Below, piece by piece: positions 1 through 7,788 of a stretch of 20,621 nucleotides of DNA (positions are counted from its first letter, which is position 1; each line of letters begins with the position of its first letter). The notes beneath the pieces were generated by a model. It was not told the origin of the DNA, made no database searches, and worked only from the letters and a program-made list of their open reading frames with translations. The translations under genes were made by a program, and so were the position numbers. The stretch is taken from positions 1 through 20,621 of the forward strand of contig JAIRMX010000149.1 in the NCBI GenBank assembly GCA_031258375.1. Direction: 5' to 3'. This DNA comes from Elusimicrobiota bacterium. Its GTDB lineage: Bacteria; Elusimicrobiota; Elusimicrobia; Elusimicrobiales; Elusimicrobiaceae.

Positions 1-44
1 CTTATGCACCGTGTGTCCTCCGCTCCTGTATCCGTTCTTCATGT
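1..44 (-). CDS. IS200/IS605-type transposase TnpA, N-terminal start only (runs off left edge)
   Basis: Only the first 14 codons are inside the window, reading M-K-N-G-Y-R-S-G-G-H-T-V-H-K on the minus strand from the ATG at 42-44. The YRSGxHTV pattern right after the start resembles the beginning of Y1-type TnpA (REP/IS200 transposase) proteins, which continue into a YHxVxxTKYR-like motif; that part is not visible. TnpA is a single-strand-specific HUH transposase acting on hairpins at the element ends. Just upstream of the start (45-145) are two strong hairpins, as expected for such an end. The call rests on a very short stretch plus context and could be wrong. Confidence 0.5.
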
Positions 45-145
45 ATGAATTATGCCTTTTTTATAGCCGCAAAGCAAACTGCCGCTTTGCGATTGGATGC
101 CATTCATCCCCAGCCTTAAAAGGCTGGGGTTTTCTGGCATTTGTT
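45..145 (-). mobile_element. Putative IS200/IS605 end with two hairpins
   Basis: Two palindromes lie upstream of the probable tnpA start. The first has 8-bp arms at 68-75 and 84-91 (CGCAAAGC/GCTTTGCG). The second has 10-bp arms at 108-117 and 120-129 (CCCCAGCCTT/AAGGCTGGGG), followed by TTTT. In IS200/IS605 elements the ends are subterminal hairpins recognised by TnpA rather than inverted repeats. The second hairpin could also act as a plus-strand intrinsic terminator for something left of the window. The exact element boundary cannot be seen. Confidence 0.4.
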
Positions 146-170
146 ATAAAAGGTTCAAATTTAATATAAT
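141..170 (+). promoter_or_regulatory. Candidate promoter of gcvPA-gcvPB
   Basis: TTGTTA at 141-146 and a perfect TATAAT at 165-170 are separated by 18 bases. The start would be near 177, giving a leader of about 60 nt. The leader contains a small hairpin (AACGCG 201-206 / CGCGTT 213-218) and a Shine-Dalgarno GGAGAGG at 227-233, 5 bases before the ATG. The leader is too short for a glycine riboswitch. The promoter abuts the putative IS end, so the element may contribute to it. Confidence 0.5.
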
Positions 171-238
171 TATACAGTAATAACTTAAACGGACGTTATC
201 AACGCGTTTGATCGCGTTGTATTTTTGGAGAGGATAAA

Positions 239-1564
239 ATGTTTAATCCAAATACTAAAGAAAATCAGCGGGAAATGCTTGACGCTGTCGGGGTCAATTC
301 CATAGGGGATTTATTTAAAGATATTGCTCCGCAATATTTAAACCCCAAGTACGATTTGCCCGCCGCTCTTACCGAAGAAGCTTTAACGCGCGAGATAAAA
401 AAAGTCGCCGCGAAAAATAAAACTGCTCTCAATTTTGCCGGAGCGGGCATATACGAGCATTTTATACCCGCCGCGGTAAACGCGATAAGTTCGCGCGGCG
501 AATTTTTGAGCGCGTATACTCCGTATCAGGCCGAAGCCAGCCAAGGCACTTTACAGGCGATTTACGAATATCAAAGCTGCGTTTGCGCCTTGTTTGACAT
601 GGACGTATCCAACGCCTCCCATTATGACGGCGCGACGGCTTTGGCGGAAGCCGTCGGCGCGGCGGTAAAAATAAAAGGCAAAAATAAAATTCTGCTTACT
701 TATGCTTTAAACCCGCAGTATGTCAAAGTTTTAAATACTTATTTCGGCTTTAACGGCAATATAAAATTTGAATTCGTTAATACCAAAGACGGCACTACCG
801 ATTTGCGGGATTTGGAAACAAAACTCACGGGCGACGTCGCCGCTTTTATTTTGCCGACGCCTAACTTTCTAGGCTGCGTTGAAGACGGCCAATCCGTAAA
901 TGAAATCGTAAAAAATAAAGGCGCGCTGCTTATTGCCGTCGTAAATCCTTTGAGTCTGGGCGTATTAAAAACGCCGGGCGACTACGGCGCGGATTTTGCC
1001 GTAGGCGAAGGGCAGCCTCTTGGCAATGCGATGAATTTCGGCGGGCCGGGACTTGGAATATTTACCTGCAAAAAAGAATACGTAAGATTTATGCCCGGCC
1101 GCATTTGCGGAATTGCAAAAGATGCGGACGGCAAACGAGCCTTTGTGCTCACTTTACAGGCGAGAGAACAGCATATAAGACGGGAGAGAGCTTCCTCAAA
1201 CATATGCTCAAATCAAGCCTTATGCGCGCTTAACGCGGTTGTTTATTTAACATTGCTCGGGCCGGAGGGGATAAAAGAGGTCGGCGAACTGAACGTTGAA
1301 AACGCGCATATTTTGCAAAACAAAATTTGCGAAACACCGGGTTATAGTTTGGCCGCAAATAAACCTTTCTTTAATGAATTTTTAATTAAATGCCCTATCC
1401 CCGCGGCAAAAATAGTTAAGGCTTTGGCTAAAAAAGGAATCGCGGCCGGATATGATTACGCGCATATTTGCAAAGATTGCAAAGATATGCTGCTTGTTTG
1501 CGCTACGGAAACAAAAACCGTTGACGATATTGAAGCGTATGTCGCGGCTTTGAGGGGGATTTAA
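239..1564 (+). CDS. gcvPA: Glycine dehydrogenase (decarboxylating) subunit 1, P-protein alpha
   Basis: The 441-residue protein matches the length and character of the N-terminal half of glycine decarboxylase in bacteria that split the P-protein into two subunits. With GcvPB it forms the PLP enzyme that decarboxylates glycine and passes the aminomethyl group to lipoyl-GcvH. Recognisable family stretches include NFAGAGIYEHFIPAAV near residues 65-80, SAYTPYQAEASQGTLQ near 90-105 and the glycine-rich GEGQPLG...GGPGLGIF region near 255-275. The PLP lysine is not in this subunit. The start is fixed by the GGAGAGG Shine-Dalgarno 5 bases upstream. The gene is followed after 2 bases by gcvPB, so the two are surely co-transcribed and probably translationally coupled. 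gcvT and gcvH are not in the window. Confidence 0.95.
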   Translation: MFNPNTKENQREMLDAVGVNSIGDLFKDIAPQYLNPKYDLPAALTEEALTREIKKVAAKNKTALNFAGAGIYEHFIPAAVNAISSRGEFLSAYTPYQAEASQGTLQAIYEYQSCVCALFDMDVSNASHYDGATALAEAVGAAVKIKGKNKILLTYALNPQYVKVLNTYFGFNGNIKFEFVNTKDGTTDLRDLETKLTGDVAAFILPTPNFLGCVEDGQSVNEIVKNKGALLIAVVNPLSLGVLKTPGDYGADFAVGEGQPLGNAMNFGGPGLGIFTCKKEYVRFMPGRICGIAKDADGKRAFVLTLQAREQHIRRERASSNICSNQALCALNAVVYLTLLGPEGIKEVGELNVENAHILQNKICETPGYSLAANKPFFNEFLIKCPIPAAKIVKALAKKGIAAGYDYAHICKDCKDMLLVCATETKTVDDIEAYVAALRGI

Positions 1565-1566
1565 TT

Positions 1567-3012
1567 ATGAACAATTATCCGCATAATTTGCTTTCTATAG
1601 AAAAATCGGTTAAAGGCCGGCGCGGCGTTAAATTTAACGCTCCTTTAAAGCCGTCGTCCAATTATCTGCCAAGCTCTATGCTGCGCTCCAAAGAGCCGAA
1701 ACTTCCGCAGCTGACGGAGTTCGACACCGTGCGGCATTTCAGTAATTTATCGCGTTTAAACGTTTGTTTGGACACCCATTTTTATCCGCTTGGTTCCTGT
1801 ACGATGAAATACAATCCTAAAGCTTACGAAGTTTTGTCCGCTTTAGACGGTTTTGCTTCCGCTCATCCGCTTGCTCCCGCCGACGCTGCGCAGGGAACTT
1901 TGGAAATACTTTTTAAACTTGAAAATCTGCTTAAAGCCGTTACGGGTTTTGACGCTTTCACTTTGCAGCCGGCCGCAGGCGCGCACGGCGAGTTTACCGG
2001 AGCCTTAATTGCCAAAGCTTATCATCTTTCGCGCAAAGACAAAAACCGCACGGAAATTATCGTTCCCGACACTGCTCACGGCACAAATCCGGCGACTGCC
2101 GCTATGAGCGGATTTAGCGTTATAAGCATAAAATCGGCGCAAGACGGCAGAGTTGATATCGAAGAACTTAAAAAAACTTTAAGCCGTAAAACCGCTCTTG
2201 TAATGCTGACCATACCCAATACCGTCGGCTTATTTGAGAAGGACATAAGACAAATCGCGGAACTTGTTCATAATGCCGGCGCGCTTATTTATATGGACGG
2301 CGCGAATTTTAACGCTTTAATAGGCAGCGTTAAACCCGCGCAGCTGGGCGCGGATATTATGCACATAAACACGCATAAAACGCTTTCAACGCCGCACGGC
2401 GGCGGAGGGCCGGGCGCGGGAGCCGTGGGCGTAGTCAAAACGCTTGAAGAATTTTTGCCGCAGGGCAGAGTTTCTTTTAACGGCAAAAAGTATTCTTTTA
2501 TTAAACCGTCTAAAAAAAGCATCGGCAGCGTAAAAAGTTTTTACGGCAATATAAGCGTTTTAATCCGCGCATATTGTTATTTGCGTCAGTTCAGCGCGCT
2601 TACTCTTAAGGAAATATCGCAAAACGCCGTGCTTAACGCTAATTATATCAAAGCGCGGCTGCGGAAATATTTCCCCGCGTTCTTTGATTATATCTGCATG
2701 CACGAATGCGTTTTCACGCTTGACGCGCAAAAAATGAACGGCGTTAAAACGCTTGACATAGCAAAACGTCTTTTAGATACCGGCTTTCACGCGCCGACGA
2801 TATACTTCCCGCTTATTGTGCCTGAAGCTCTAATGGTAGAACCTACGGAAACCGAAAGTAAAGAAACTATGGACGCTTTTGTGGACGCTATGATTAAAAT
2901 ATATGAAGAAGCGCGGGCAAATCCCGAAGCTTTGCATAAAGCTCCGCAGAATTGCCCGGTTAAGAGAATCGACGAAGTCAGCGCCGCGCGCGAGCCTAAT
3001 TTACGTTGGTAA
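1567..3012 (+). CDS. gcvPB: Glycine dehydrogenase (decarboxylating) subunit 2, P-protein beta
   Basis: The 481-residue protein is the PLP-binding subunit of the two-subunit glycine decarboxylase of the glycine cleavage system. Visible family motifs are YPLGSCTMKYNPK near residues 75-87, PAAGAHGEFTG near 135-145, the conserved DTAHGTNPA near 168-176, and NTHKTLSTPHGGGGPG around 268-283. The Schiff-base lysine is Lys271 in the T-H-K-T motif. The start ATG lies 2 bases after the gcvPA stop, and a GAGGGGG Shine-Dalgarno is embedded in the last gcvPA codons. A strong hairpin terminator follows directly (3025-3069), so the transcription unit is just gcvPA-gcvPB. Length and motifs look intact. Confidence 0.96.
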   Translation: MNNYPHNLLSIEKSVKGRRGVKFNAPLKPSSNYLPSSMLRSKEPKLPQLTEFDTVRHFSNLSRLNVCLDTHFYPLGSCTMKYNPKAYEVLSALDGFASAHPLAPADAAQGTLEILFKLENLLKAVTGFDAFTLQPAAGAHGEFTGALIAKAYHLSRKDKNRTEIIVPDTAHGTNPATAAMSGFSVISIKSAQDGRVDIEELKKTLSRKTALVMLTIPNTVGLFEKDIRQIAELVHNAGALIYMDGANFNALIGSVKPAQLGADIMHINTHKTLSTPHGGGGPGAGAVGVVKTLEEFLPQGRVSFNGKKYSFIKPSKKSIGSVKSFYGNISVLIRAYCYLRQFSALTLKEISQNAVLNANYIKARLRKYFPAFFDYICMHECVFTLDAQKMNGVKTLDIAKRLLDTGFHAPTIYFPLIVPEALMVEPTETESKETMDAFVDAMIKIYEEARANPEALHKAPQNCPVKRIDEVSAAREPNLRW

Positions 3013-3024
3013 AAAAGACTTATT

Positions 3025-3071
3025 AATAAAAACTCCCGCGTTCGTTTATATAACGCGGGAGTTTTTATTTT
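3025..3071. terminator. Strong hairpin terminator after gcvPB
   Basis: An 18-bp perfect inverted repeat (3025-3042 and 3052-3069) has a 9-base loop. The GC-rich core CTCCCGCG/CGCGGGAG is flanked by A-runs on one side and T-runs on the other, so it can terminate on either strand. It begins 12 bases after the gcvPB stop codon. Confidence 0.9.
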
Positions 3072-3095
3072 GTATTTATAACTTGCGCAATTTTC

Positions 3096-4099
3096 GGCCT
3101 AATATGCAAAAATATTCCTAATACCGATATAAAATGAGAAAATAATCTCAAAAAGGATTTGTATGGTAAAAAAATAAAGAGAATATTTTGTTATAAATGT
3201 GGCGGAGTGGAAATAATTAAAAAAGGTTTTTTTGGTAAAAAACAGCGTTACAAATGTGTATATTGCAACGCTGTTTTCGTTTAGCACAAATTATGGCTTG
3301 AATCTGCATATTATGATTACGCTATAAAGCAGTTGGACATAGAACAAATAGCAATAAAATACAAAAAAAGCGAAAGCGCAGTATGGCGAAACTTTGATAA
3401 ATTTGAAGATAAAACAAGGTTAAAAGAACTGCTGTTTAAAGATATTAATCTTGTAATAGATACAACATACTTTGGGCGTATGATATTTAGGGCACACGGG
3501 GTCAATTTACACTATCAGCAAGTGGGCAGCGAAACTATAGCGTGGCTCTGCAAAGGGCTAGATGTATTGGATAATTTAGGGTACAGTTACAAAAGTGTAA
3601 CTATAGACGGCAGAACGGGGTTTATAAATTATTTAAAAATGCGTTATGCCAATACTCCATTACAATACTGCCAGTTCCATCAAAAACAAACTGTAAAGAG
3701 GTATATAACGAATAATCCACAAACGCTTTGCGGCGTTGAATTAAAGGCTTTAATGAAAGACTTGTTGGAGCATGATTATGATAGCTTTAACAAAAAGTTT
3801 GAGGCATTAAAAAACAAGTGGAATGTCTTTTTAAAAGAACGCAATGAAAGCGGGGAATATAAACATCGCAGGTTGAGAGGGGCGTTCCATAGTTTAAAGA
3901 AAAATATGTCACATTTATTTGCATACAAGGCTTATGAAAGCTTAAAAATACCCAACACAACAAACAGTTGTGATGGGTATTTTACACACTTTAAAAAGCG
4001 AATAAACAGGCATTGCGGCTTAACCAAAAATAGAAAGATTAAACTTATTGAATTTATTATTAAAAACTCTTACTTAGGAACATTTTTGCATATTAGGCC
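3096..4099 (+). mobile_element. Decayed ~1 kb insertion sequence with 26-bp terminal inverted repeats
   Basis: The left repeat at 3096-3121 starts GGCCTAATATGCAAAAA. The right repeat at 4074-4099 is its reverse complement with one mismatch in 26. Between them is a DDE-type transposase broken by a frameshift and a stop. The element sits in the gap between the gcvPB terminator and a tRNA-Arg, where it breaks no visible gene. The flanking 8-mers (CAATTTTC left, TAATTTTT right) agree at only 6 of 8 positions, so no clean target duplication is seen. A further relic of the same family lies at 15097-15385. The family is uncertain; the zinc ribbon, spacing of acidic residues and NTTNxxDGYF motif suggest an IS1249/IS256-like group. 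Confidence 0.8.
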
Positions 4100-4109
4100 T
4101 AATTTTTGA
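3163..4109 (+). pseudogene. IS transposase, zinc ribbon plus DDE domain, disrupted near the 5' end
   Basis: The natural start is ATG 3163 (M-V-K-K), but the seven-A run that follows leads straight to TAA. One more A, or a -1 slip on the run, would join it to the frame that reads C-Y-K-C-G-G...Q-R-Y-K-C-V-Y-C, a four-cysteine zinc ribbon typical of transposase N-termini. A second lesion is an in-frame TAG at about 3282-3284, just after the ribbon. From 3333 (TTG) the frame is open for 258 residues with candidate catalytic positions: D in IDTTYFG, D in TIDGRTG, and an acidic residue in NTTNSCDGYF, where many relatives have Glu. The reading frame ends at 4109, ten bases beyond the right inverted repeat. 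It is probably inactive unless recoded. Confidence 0.75.
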
Positions 4110-4118
4110 ATATTCGCA

Positions 4119-4155
4119 ATAAAAAACAAAGTTTTTTACGACGAGAAACTTTGTT
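4119..4155 (-). terminator. Terminator of the tRNA-Arg transcript
   Basis: Read on the minus strand, a 10-bp stem (arms 4125-4134 and 4146-4155, AACAAAGTTT/AAACTTTGTT, 11-base loop) is followed by a T-run complementary to the A-run at 4119-4126. It lies just downstream of the minus-strand tRNA gene and has no T-run in the other direction. Confidence 0.7.
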
Positions 4156-4164
4156 CTAAAAAAG

Positions 4165-4236
4165 TGCGCCCAACAGGAATCGAACTTGTATCCTCAGCTC
4201 CGCAGGCTGATGCTCTATCCATTGAGCTATGGGCGC
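4165..4236 (-). tRNA. tRNA-Arg, anticodon GCG
   Basis: The minus strand folds as a cloverleaf: a 7-bp acceptor stem GCGCCCA/TGGGCGC, a D-arm GCTC/GAGC, an anticodon stem TCAGC/GCTGA with loop CTGCGGA, and a T-loop TTCGATT. The anticodon at 4201-4203 is GCG, reading CGC/CGU arginine codons. The discriminator is A and the 3' CCA is not encoded. The T-stem ACAAG/CCTGT has one A-C mismatch. Most bacteria use an ACG (inosine) tRNA for this box, so a GCG version is notable. Confidence 0.93.
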
Positions 4237-4357
4237 GTAAAATTCCGCTTTACTGTTTTTATTACATAAATATTTTACAAAATAAGTATGCAGAGATGCA
4301 CAAAAATATGTAGTAAAGCCATGTCCACTTTTATAAAAAATTTCATAGAATGTAAGT

Positions 4358-6901
4358 ATGTCCGAAACTCCAATAATGCGGCAGTACAGACAAATGAAAA
4401 ATAAAACCGGCGGGATGCTGCTTTTCTTTCATTTGGGAGATTTTTACGAGATGTTTGAAGAAGACGCCAAAGAAGCAAGCAAAATTCTGGGCGTCGCGCT
4501 TACCGCGCGCGGCGGCGTGCCTATGTGCGGCGTGCCGGTTCATTCCGCAAGCGTTTATATCAACAAGCTTTTGAAAGCAGGCCGTAAGGTCGCGATATGC
4601 GACCAGCTTTCAAACATTGCCGACCGCAAAACAAAACTTTTTGAACGCGATATCGTGCGCATAATGACGCCCGGCACAATAACGGACGACGCTATGCTTG
4701 AAGCTAAAACTTCAAATTATCTCGTCGCCGTCGAAATGACTGACAAAGGCTGGGGGCTGGCCTGCCTAGAAGCGTCCACAGGAGAGTTTTGGATTACGGA
4801 AAATCCCGAAGATTCAAATTATAACGCGCTGGCTTCTTTGCTCGCTTATATAAATCCTTCTGAAATTTTAGCGGATAAATCGGGAGCGTCAAAACTTAAA
4901 TCAAAAATAATGGTTCCGCAGGATATCGCTCTTTCCATAATTTCAACCCAGGATACTCAAAATGTTCCGCAAAACTGGCCGGGCATTTTGCAGCAAACCC
5001 CGCTTGCGCTCAAAGCGGGTTTAATGTGCGAAAAATATATTTCTTCGACAAATAAAAATTTTAAAGATTATTTTACGCCTTTTTACAAACACATAACGGA
5101 TTTTATGAGGCTTGAAAGCAGCGCCGCCGCCACGCTTGAGCTTGTTCAAAGCCAGTACGGCGGACGAAAGCACACATTACTCGGCGTGCTTGATTATACC
5201 TGCACGCCAATGGGATCTCGCGCTTTGAGGGATTGGATTTTAAATCCGCTGCTATCCGCGTCCGAAATTGCAAGAAGACAAAACGCCGTAGAAAATTTGA
5301 TTTCGGACGAAGCCGCAAGAGAATCTTTGACGGGAATTTTAAAAGAAATCTGCGACATAGAGCGAATTATGAGCAGGGTGGCGACTTCTTCCGCCGCGCC
5401 GCGGGATTTATCCGGCCTTCGCATATCTCTTGCGCTTACGAATAAATTTGACGACTGGCTTAAGCATCACGGCGCTATTTTGCCCGAGACGGCCGATTTT
5501 TTTAGTAAGAATATTGCGCGTCTTAGAGAAATTTCAAAACTTCTCTTCGATGCCATTAACGAAAATCCTCCGGTTAAATTATCCGACGGCGGCGTTATTA
5601 AGCGCGGATACAACGGCGAACTTGACGAACTTGCCGCTTTAAAAACAAACTCCGCCGCCACTCTCCAAGAAATTACCGGACGAGAAAGAGTTCGCAGCGG
5701 AATTCCAAATTTAAAAATCGGTTTTAATTCCGTGTTCGGGTATTTTATAGAAGTTTCCAAAGCGCAGGCGGGCAAAGTTCCTTCCGATTATACGCGCCGC
5801 CAAACTTTAACTAATGCGGAGCGCTTTATTACCGAGGAGCTTAAAGAGCTTGAGAGGAAAATCCTTACCGCCGAAGAACGCAGCCTGCGTCTTGAAGCCG
5901 TTATTTTTGAAGAGATAAAAAAATATTTATACGACAATATCGAGCTTCTTAAAACATTGGCAAAAAATATAGCCGTCGCGGATTGTTATTGCAGCCTTGC
6001 CATAGCGGCCGTAAACGGAAATTATTCAAAACCGAAAATCATTAATTCAACCGAAGCTTTATACATTGAAAACGGCCGCCATCCCGTATTAGAACAAAAT
6101 ATACCGAGCGGGAGTTTTGTGCCCAATAATATTTTCATCGGCGGACAGGGGCCGCAGATAATGATAATTACGGGGCCTAATATGGGCGGAAAAAGCGTTT
6201 TTCTAAAACAGACCGCTCTTATTACCATTATGGCGCAAATGGGAAGTTTTGTTCCCGCCCGCAAAGCGCAAATCCCGCTTACCGATAAAATACTTACCCG
6301 TATCGGCGCGCAGGACGCTTTAAGCCGCGGAGAGTCGACTTTTATGGTTGAAATGCGCGAGACGGCGAATATTTTGGCCTCGGCTACTCCGTCCACGCTT
6401 GTATTGCTCGACGAGATTGGACGCGGCACTTCGACTTTTGACGGTATTTCCATTGCGTGGGCGATAACGGAATTTTTACATAAGCCGCACGGCTTCGGCC
6501 CCAAAGTTTTATTTGCGACGCATTATTTTGAACTTACCGAGCTTGAAGAGAAATACGAGAAAATAAAAAATTTTCACGTTGAGGCGGCGGAGTATAAAAC
6601 CGAATCCGGGGAAACGAAACTTAATTTTCTCTTTGAGGTTAAAGCCGGCCCCGCGGATAAATCATACGGCATTCACGTGGCGCAAATCGCCGGCCTGCCG
6701 CACAGCTGTATTTTAAGAGCTCAAAAAATTCTAAAAGATTTAGGCGAACGCGAAAATACGGGGATAATTGAAAAAGAATCGCGCGGTCCGGATTTGTTTT
6801 CAAGCCCGATAATAGAAGAAATAAAGATGACGGATACGGATAAAATCACTCCCATTCAGGCTTTGCAAATCATAGGGGAGTGGAAAAAGAGGCTTCAATA
6901 A
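4358..6901 (+). CDS. mutS: DNA mismatch repair ATPase MutS
   Basis: The 847-residue protein has the usual length and architecture of MutS, which binds mismatches as a dimer and recruits MutL. The mismatch-reading motif G-D-F-Y-E is at Phe29-Glu31 in the N-terminal domain. The ABC-type ATPase at the C-terminus has Walker A GPNMGGKS (residues 606-613), Walker B with the Asp685-Glu686 pair in LLDEIGRGTSTFDG, and the ATHYFEL switch histidine. A short C-terminal tail follows. No Shine-Dalgarno precedes the ATG. Instead TAGAAT (4346-4351) sits exactly 6 bases upstream, as would a -10 box of a leaderless transcript. mutL lies 3.1 kb downstream, separated by a pilin gene and a divergent decarboxylase, so the two are not one operon. 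Confidence 0.98.
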   Translation: MSETPIMRQYRQMKNKTGGMLLFFHLGDFYEMFEEDAKEASKILGVALTARGGVPMCGVPVHSASVYINKLLKAGRKVAICDQLSNIADRKTKLFERDIVRIMTPGTITDDAMLEAKTSNYLVAVEMTDKGWGLACLEASTGEFWITENPEDSNYNALASLLAYINPSEILADKSGASKLKSKIMVPQDIALSIISTQDTQNVPQNWPGILQQTPLALKAGLMCEKYISSTNKNFKDYFTPFYKHITDFMRLESSAAATLELVQSQYGGRKHTLLGVLDYTCTPMGSRALRDWILNPLLSASEIARRQNAVENLISDEAARESLTGILKEICDIERIMSRVATSSAAPRDLSGLRISLALTNKFDDWLKHHGAILPETADFFSKNIARLREISKLLFDAINENPPVKLSDGGVIKRGYNGELDELAALKTNSAATLQEITGRERVRSGIPNLKIGFNSVFGYFIEVSKAQAGKVPSDYTRRQTLTNAERFITEELKELERKILTAEERSLRLEAVIFEEIKKYLYDNIELLKTLAKNIAVADCYCSLAIAAVNGNYSKPKIINSTEALYIENGRHPVLEQNIPSGSFVPNNIFIGGQGPQIMIITGPNMGGKSVFLKQTALITIMAQMGSFVPARKAQIPLTDKILTRIGAQDALSRGESTFMVEMRETANILASATPSTLVLLDEIGRGTSTFDGISIAWAITEFLHKPHGFGPKVLFATHYFELTELEEKYEKIKNFHVEAAEYKTESGETKLNFLFEVKAGPADKSYGIHVAQIAGLPHSCILRAQKILKDLGERENTGIIEKESRGPDLFSSPIIEEIKMTDTDKITPIQALQIIGEWKKRLQ

Positions 6902-6997
6902 TTTGATTGTTTTTTTATAAGAAATATGCTAAATTTAATTTAGCGGTTGTCGTATAAAAATTTAGCTTGATTTTTGGGTTCCCTTATGGGAATAGCT

Positions 6998-7199
6998 TTT
7001 GAGCAATCAAAAGCACTTTCACACACCAAAAACAGCTCGTTATTAAGCACAAAGTGAAAGGAAGTCATGATCCTTTTGCTTTGTGCTGAATGTTTGGCGT
7101 TCGTAAGAACGCCAAACTACGGCTGTTATGTTTGAGTTAGTGTGAAAGGCTCAAATATAATGGCCGTTTTTGTTTGTAAAAAACAAAAATAACGAGCTG
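6998..7199 (+). other. Heavily base-paired intergenic region upstream of pilin gene
   Basis: Several helices can be traced: TTTGAGC 6998-7004 with GCTCAAA 7149-7155; CTTTCACAC 7016-7024 with GTGTGAAAG 7140-7148; a 17-bp stem with two G-U wobbles at 7046-7062/7071-7087; a perfect 11-bp stem with GTAA loop at 7092-7102/7107-7117; a 9-bp stem at 7167-7175/7181-7189; and a 12-bp pairing of CAGCTCGTTATT 7033-7044 with 7188-7199. The last pairing conflicts topologically with the first two, so it is an alternative fold or pseudoknot. The element may be a structured RNA, a regulatory switch or a MITE-like insertion. It matches no riboswitch class that I recognise. Confidence 0.5.
7132..7161 (+). promoter_or_regulatory. 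Candidate promoter of the pilin gene at 7204
   Basis: TTGAGT at 7132-7137 and a perfect TATAAT at 7156-7161 are separated by 18 bases. The predicted start near 7168 leaves a 36-nt leader holding a 9-bp hairpin (7167-7189) just before the ATG. The -35 and -10 region overlaps the closing arms of the larger fold at 6998-7155. Confidence 0.5.
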
Positions 7200-7203
7200 A
7201 AAT

Positions 7204-7728
7204 ATGAAAAGTAAAAAAGAAAAAGGGTTCACGCTGATTGAATTGTTGGTAGTGGTTTTAATAATAGGCATTCTTGCCGCTATCGCTTTGCCGCAATATC
7301 GCATAGCCGTATTAAAAAGCAGAGCTGCAGCGGCTTTGCCTATGCTTAAAGCTATTTATCAGGCTGAAGAAAGATATCGCCTTATCACCGGCGACCATAC
7401 GACAAACTTTAACGATTTGGATATAACTATCGGAGATAATTGCAATTTTTATAGCTCATATAGTTCATGTCAAGTAAATAATATTAAGTTTGAAATGAAC
7501 TCGAGTGATACGTACGCTTTTTTAGATGGTAATTTAAATCCCTCTTCTTTTGCCTTGGCAATAATTACAAATGAAACTGGTGAGGTAGCGCAAGCATCGG
7601 ACGGAAAAGCAAAGAAAGGAAGCATTATATGTTATACCAGAAATAATAGTATGTATGAAAAAGTATGTTCAGCTTTAGGCGGCAAATATACTTTTACTCA
7701 CACTTCCGGCAAAGCCTATATTTTATAG
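7204..7728 (+). CDS. Type IV pilin-like protein (prepilin)
   Basis: The 174-residue protein has a class III prepilin signal: a basic 8-residue leader MKSKKEKG, cleavage between Gly8 and Phe9, Glu at mature position +5, and a hydrophobic helix LLVVVLIIGILAAIAL that both spans the membrane and packs the pilus core. The remaining ~140 residues form a small head domain with a C-terminal ICYT...VCSALGGK motif whose two Cys may pair. This motif is shared with the pilin relic at 19788-19903. It would be cleaved by PilD and assembled in a type IV pilus or type II secretion pseudopilus in the inner membrane; no assembly genes are in the window. It is a single-gene unit with its own promoter. A weak Shine-Dalgarno (GAGC) precedes the ATG. 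Confidence 0.88.
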   Translation: MKSKKEKGFTLIELLVVVLIIGILAAIALPQYRIAVLKSRAAAALPMLKAIYQAEERYRLITGDHTTNFNDLDITIGDNCNFYSSYSSCQVNNIKFEMNSSDTYAFLDGNLNPSSFALAIITNETGEVAQASDGKAKKGSIICYTRNNSMYEKVCSALGGKYTFTHTSGKAYIL

Positions 7729-7788
7729 AATGTATTTCTTTCGGAGGAAAAGAAGAATAGATATCATATTACGCATATGCATTATAAA

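Noticed and set aside
2..171. Plus-strand open frame across the left edge
   Set aside because: It passes through two hairpins and the gcv promoter, has no ribosome site and resembles no family; the opposite strand gives a better explanation as an IS200/IS605 end.
171..238. Glycine riboswitch in front of gcvPA
   Set aside because: The leader is only about 60 nt with a single small hairpin. It is too short for the aptamer and lacks its conserved purine-rich junctions.
3088..4107. Target-site duplication flanking the insertion sequence
   Set aside because: The best flanking 8-mers match at 6 of 8 positions in AT-rich DNA, which is not convincing.
6022..6504. Long minus-strand open frame (160 codons) over mutS
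   Set aside because: It lies wholly inside a highly conserved gene on the other strand, has no Shine-Dalgarno and no recognisable family; it is a codon-bias shadow. The same applies to the minus-strand frames over mutL (10004-10564) and the plus-strand frames over the decarboxylase and giant pilin genes.
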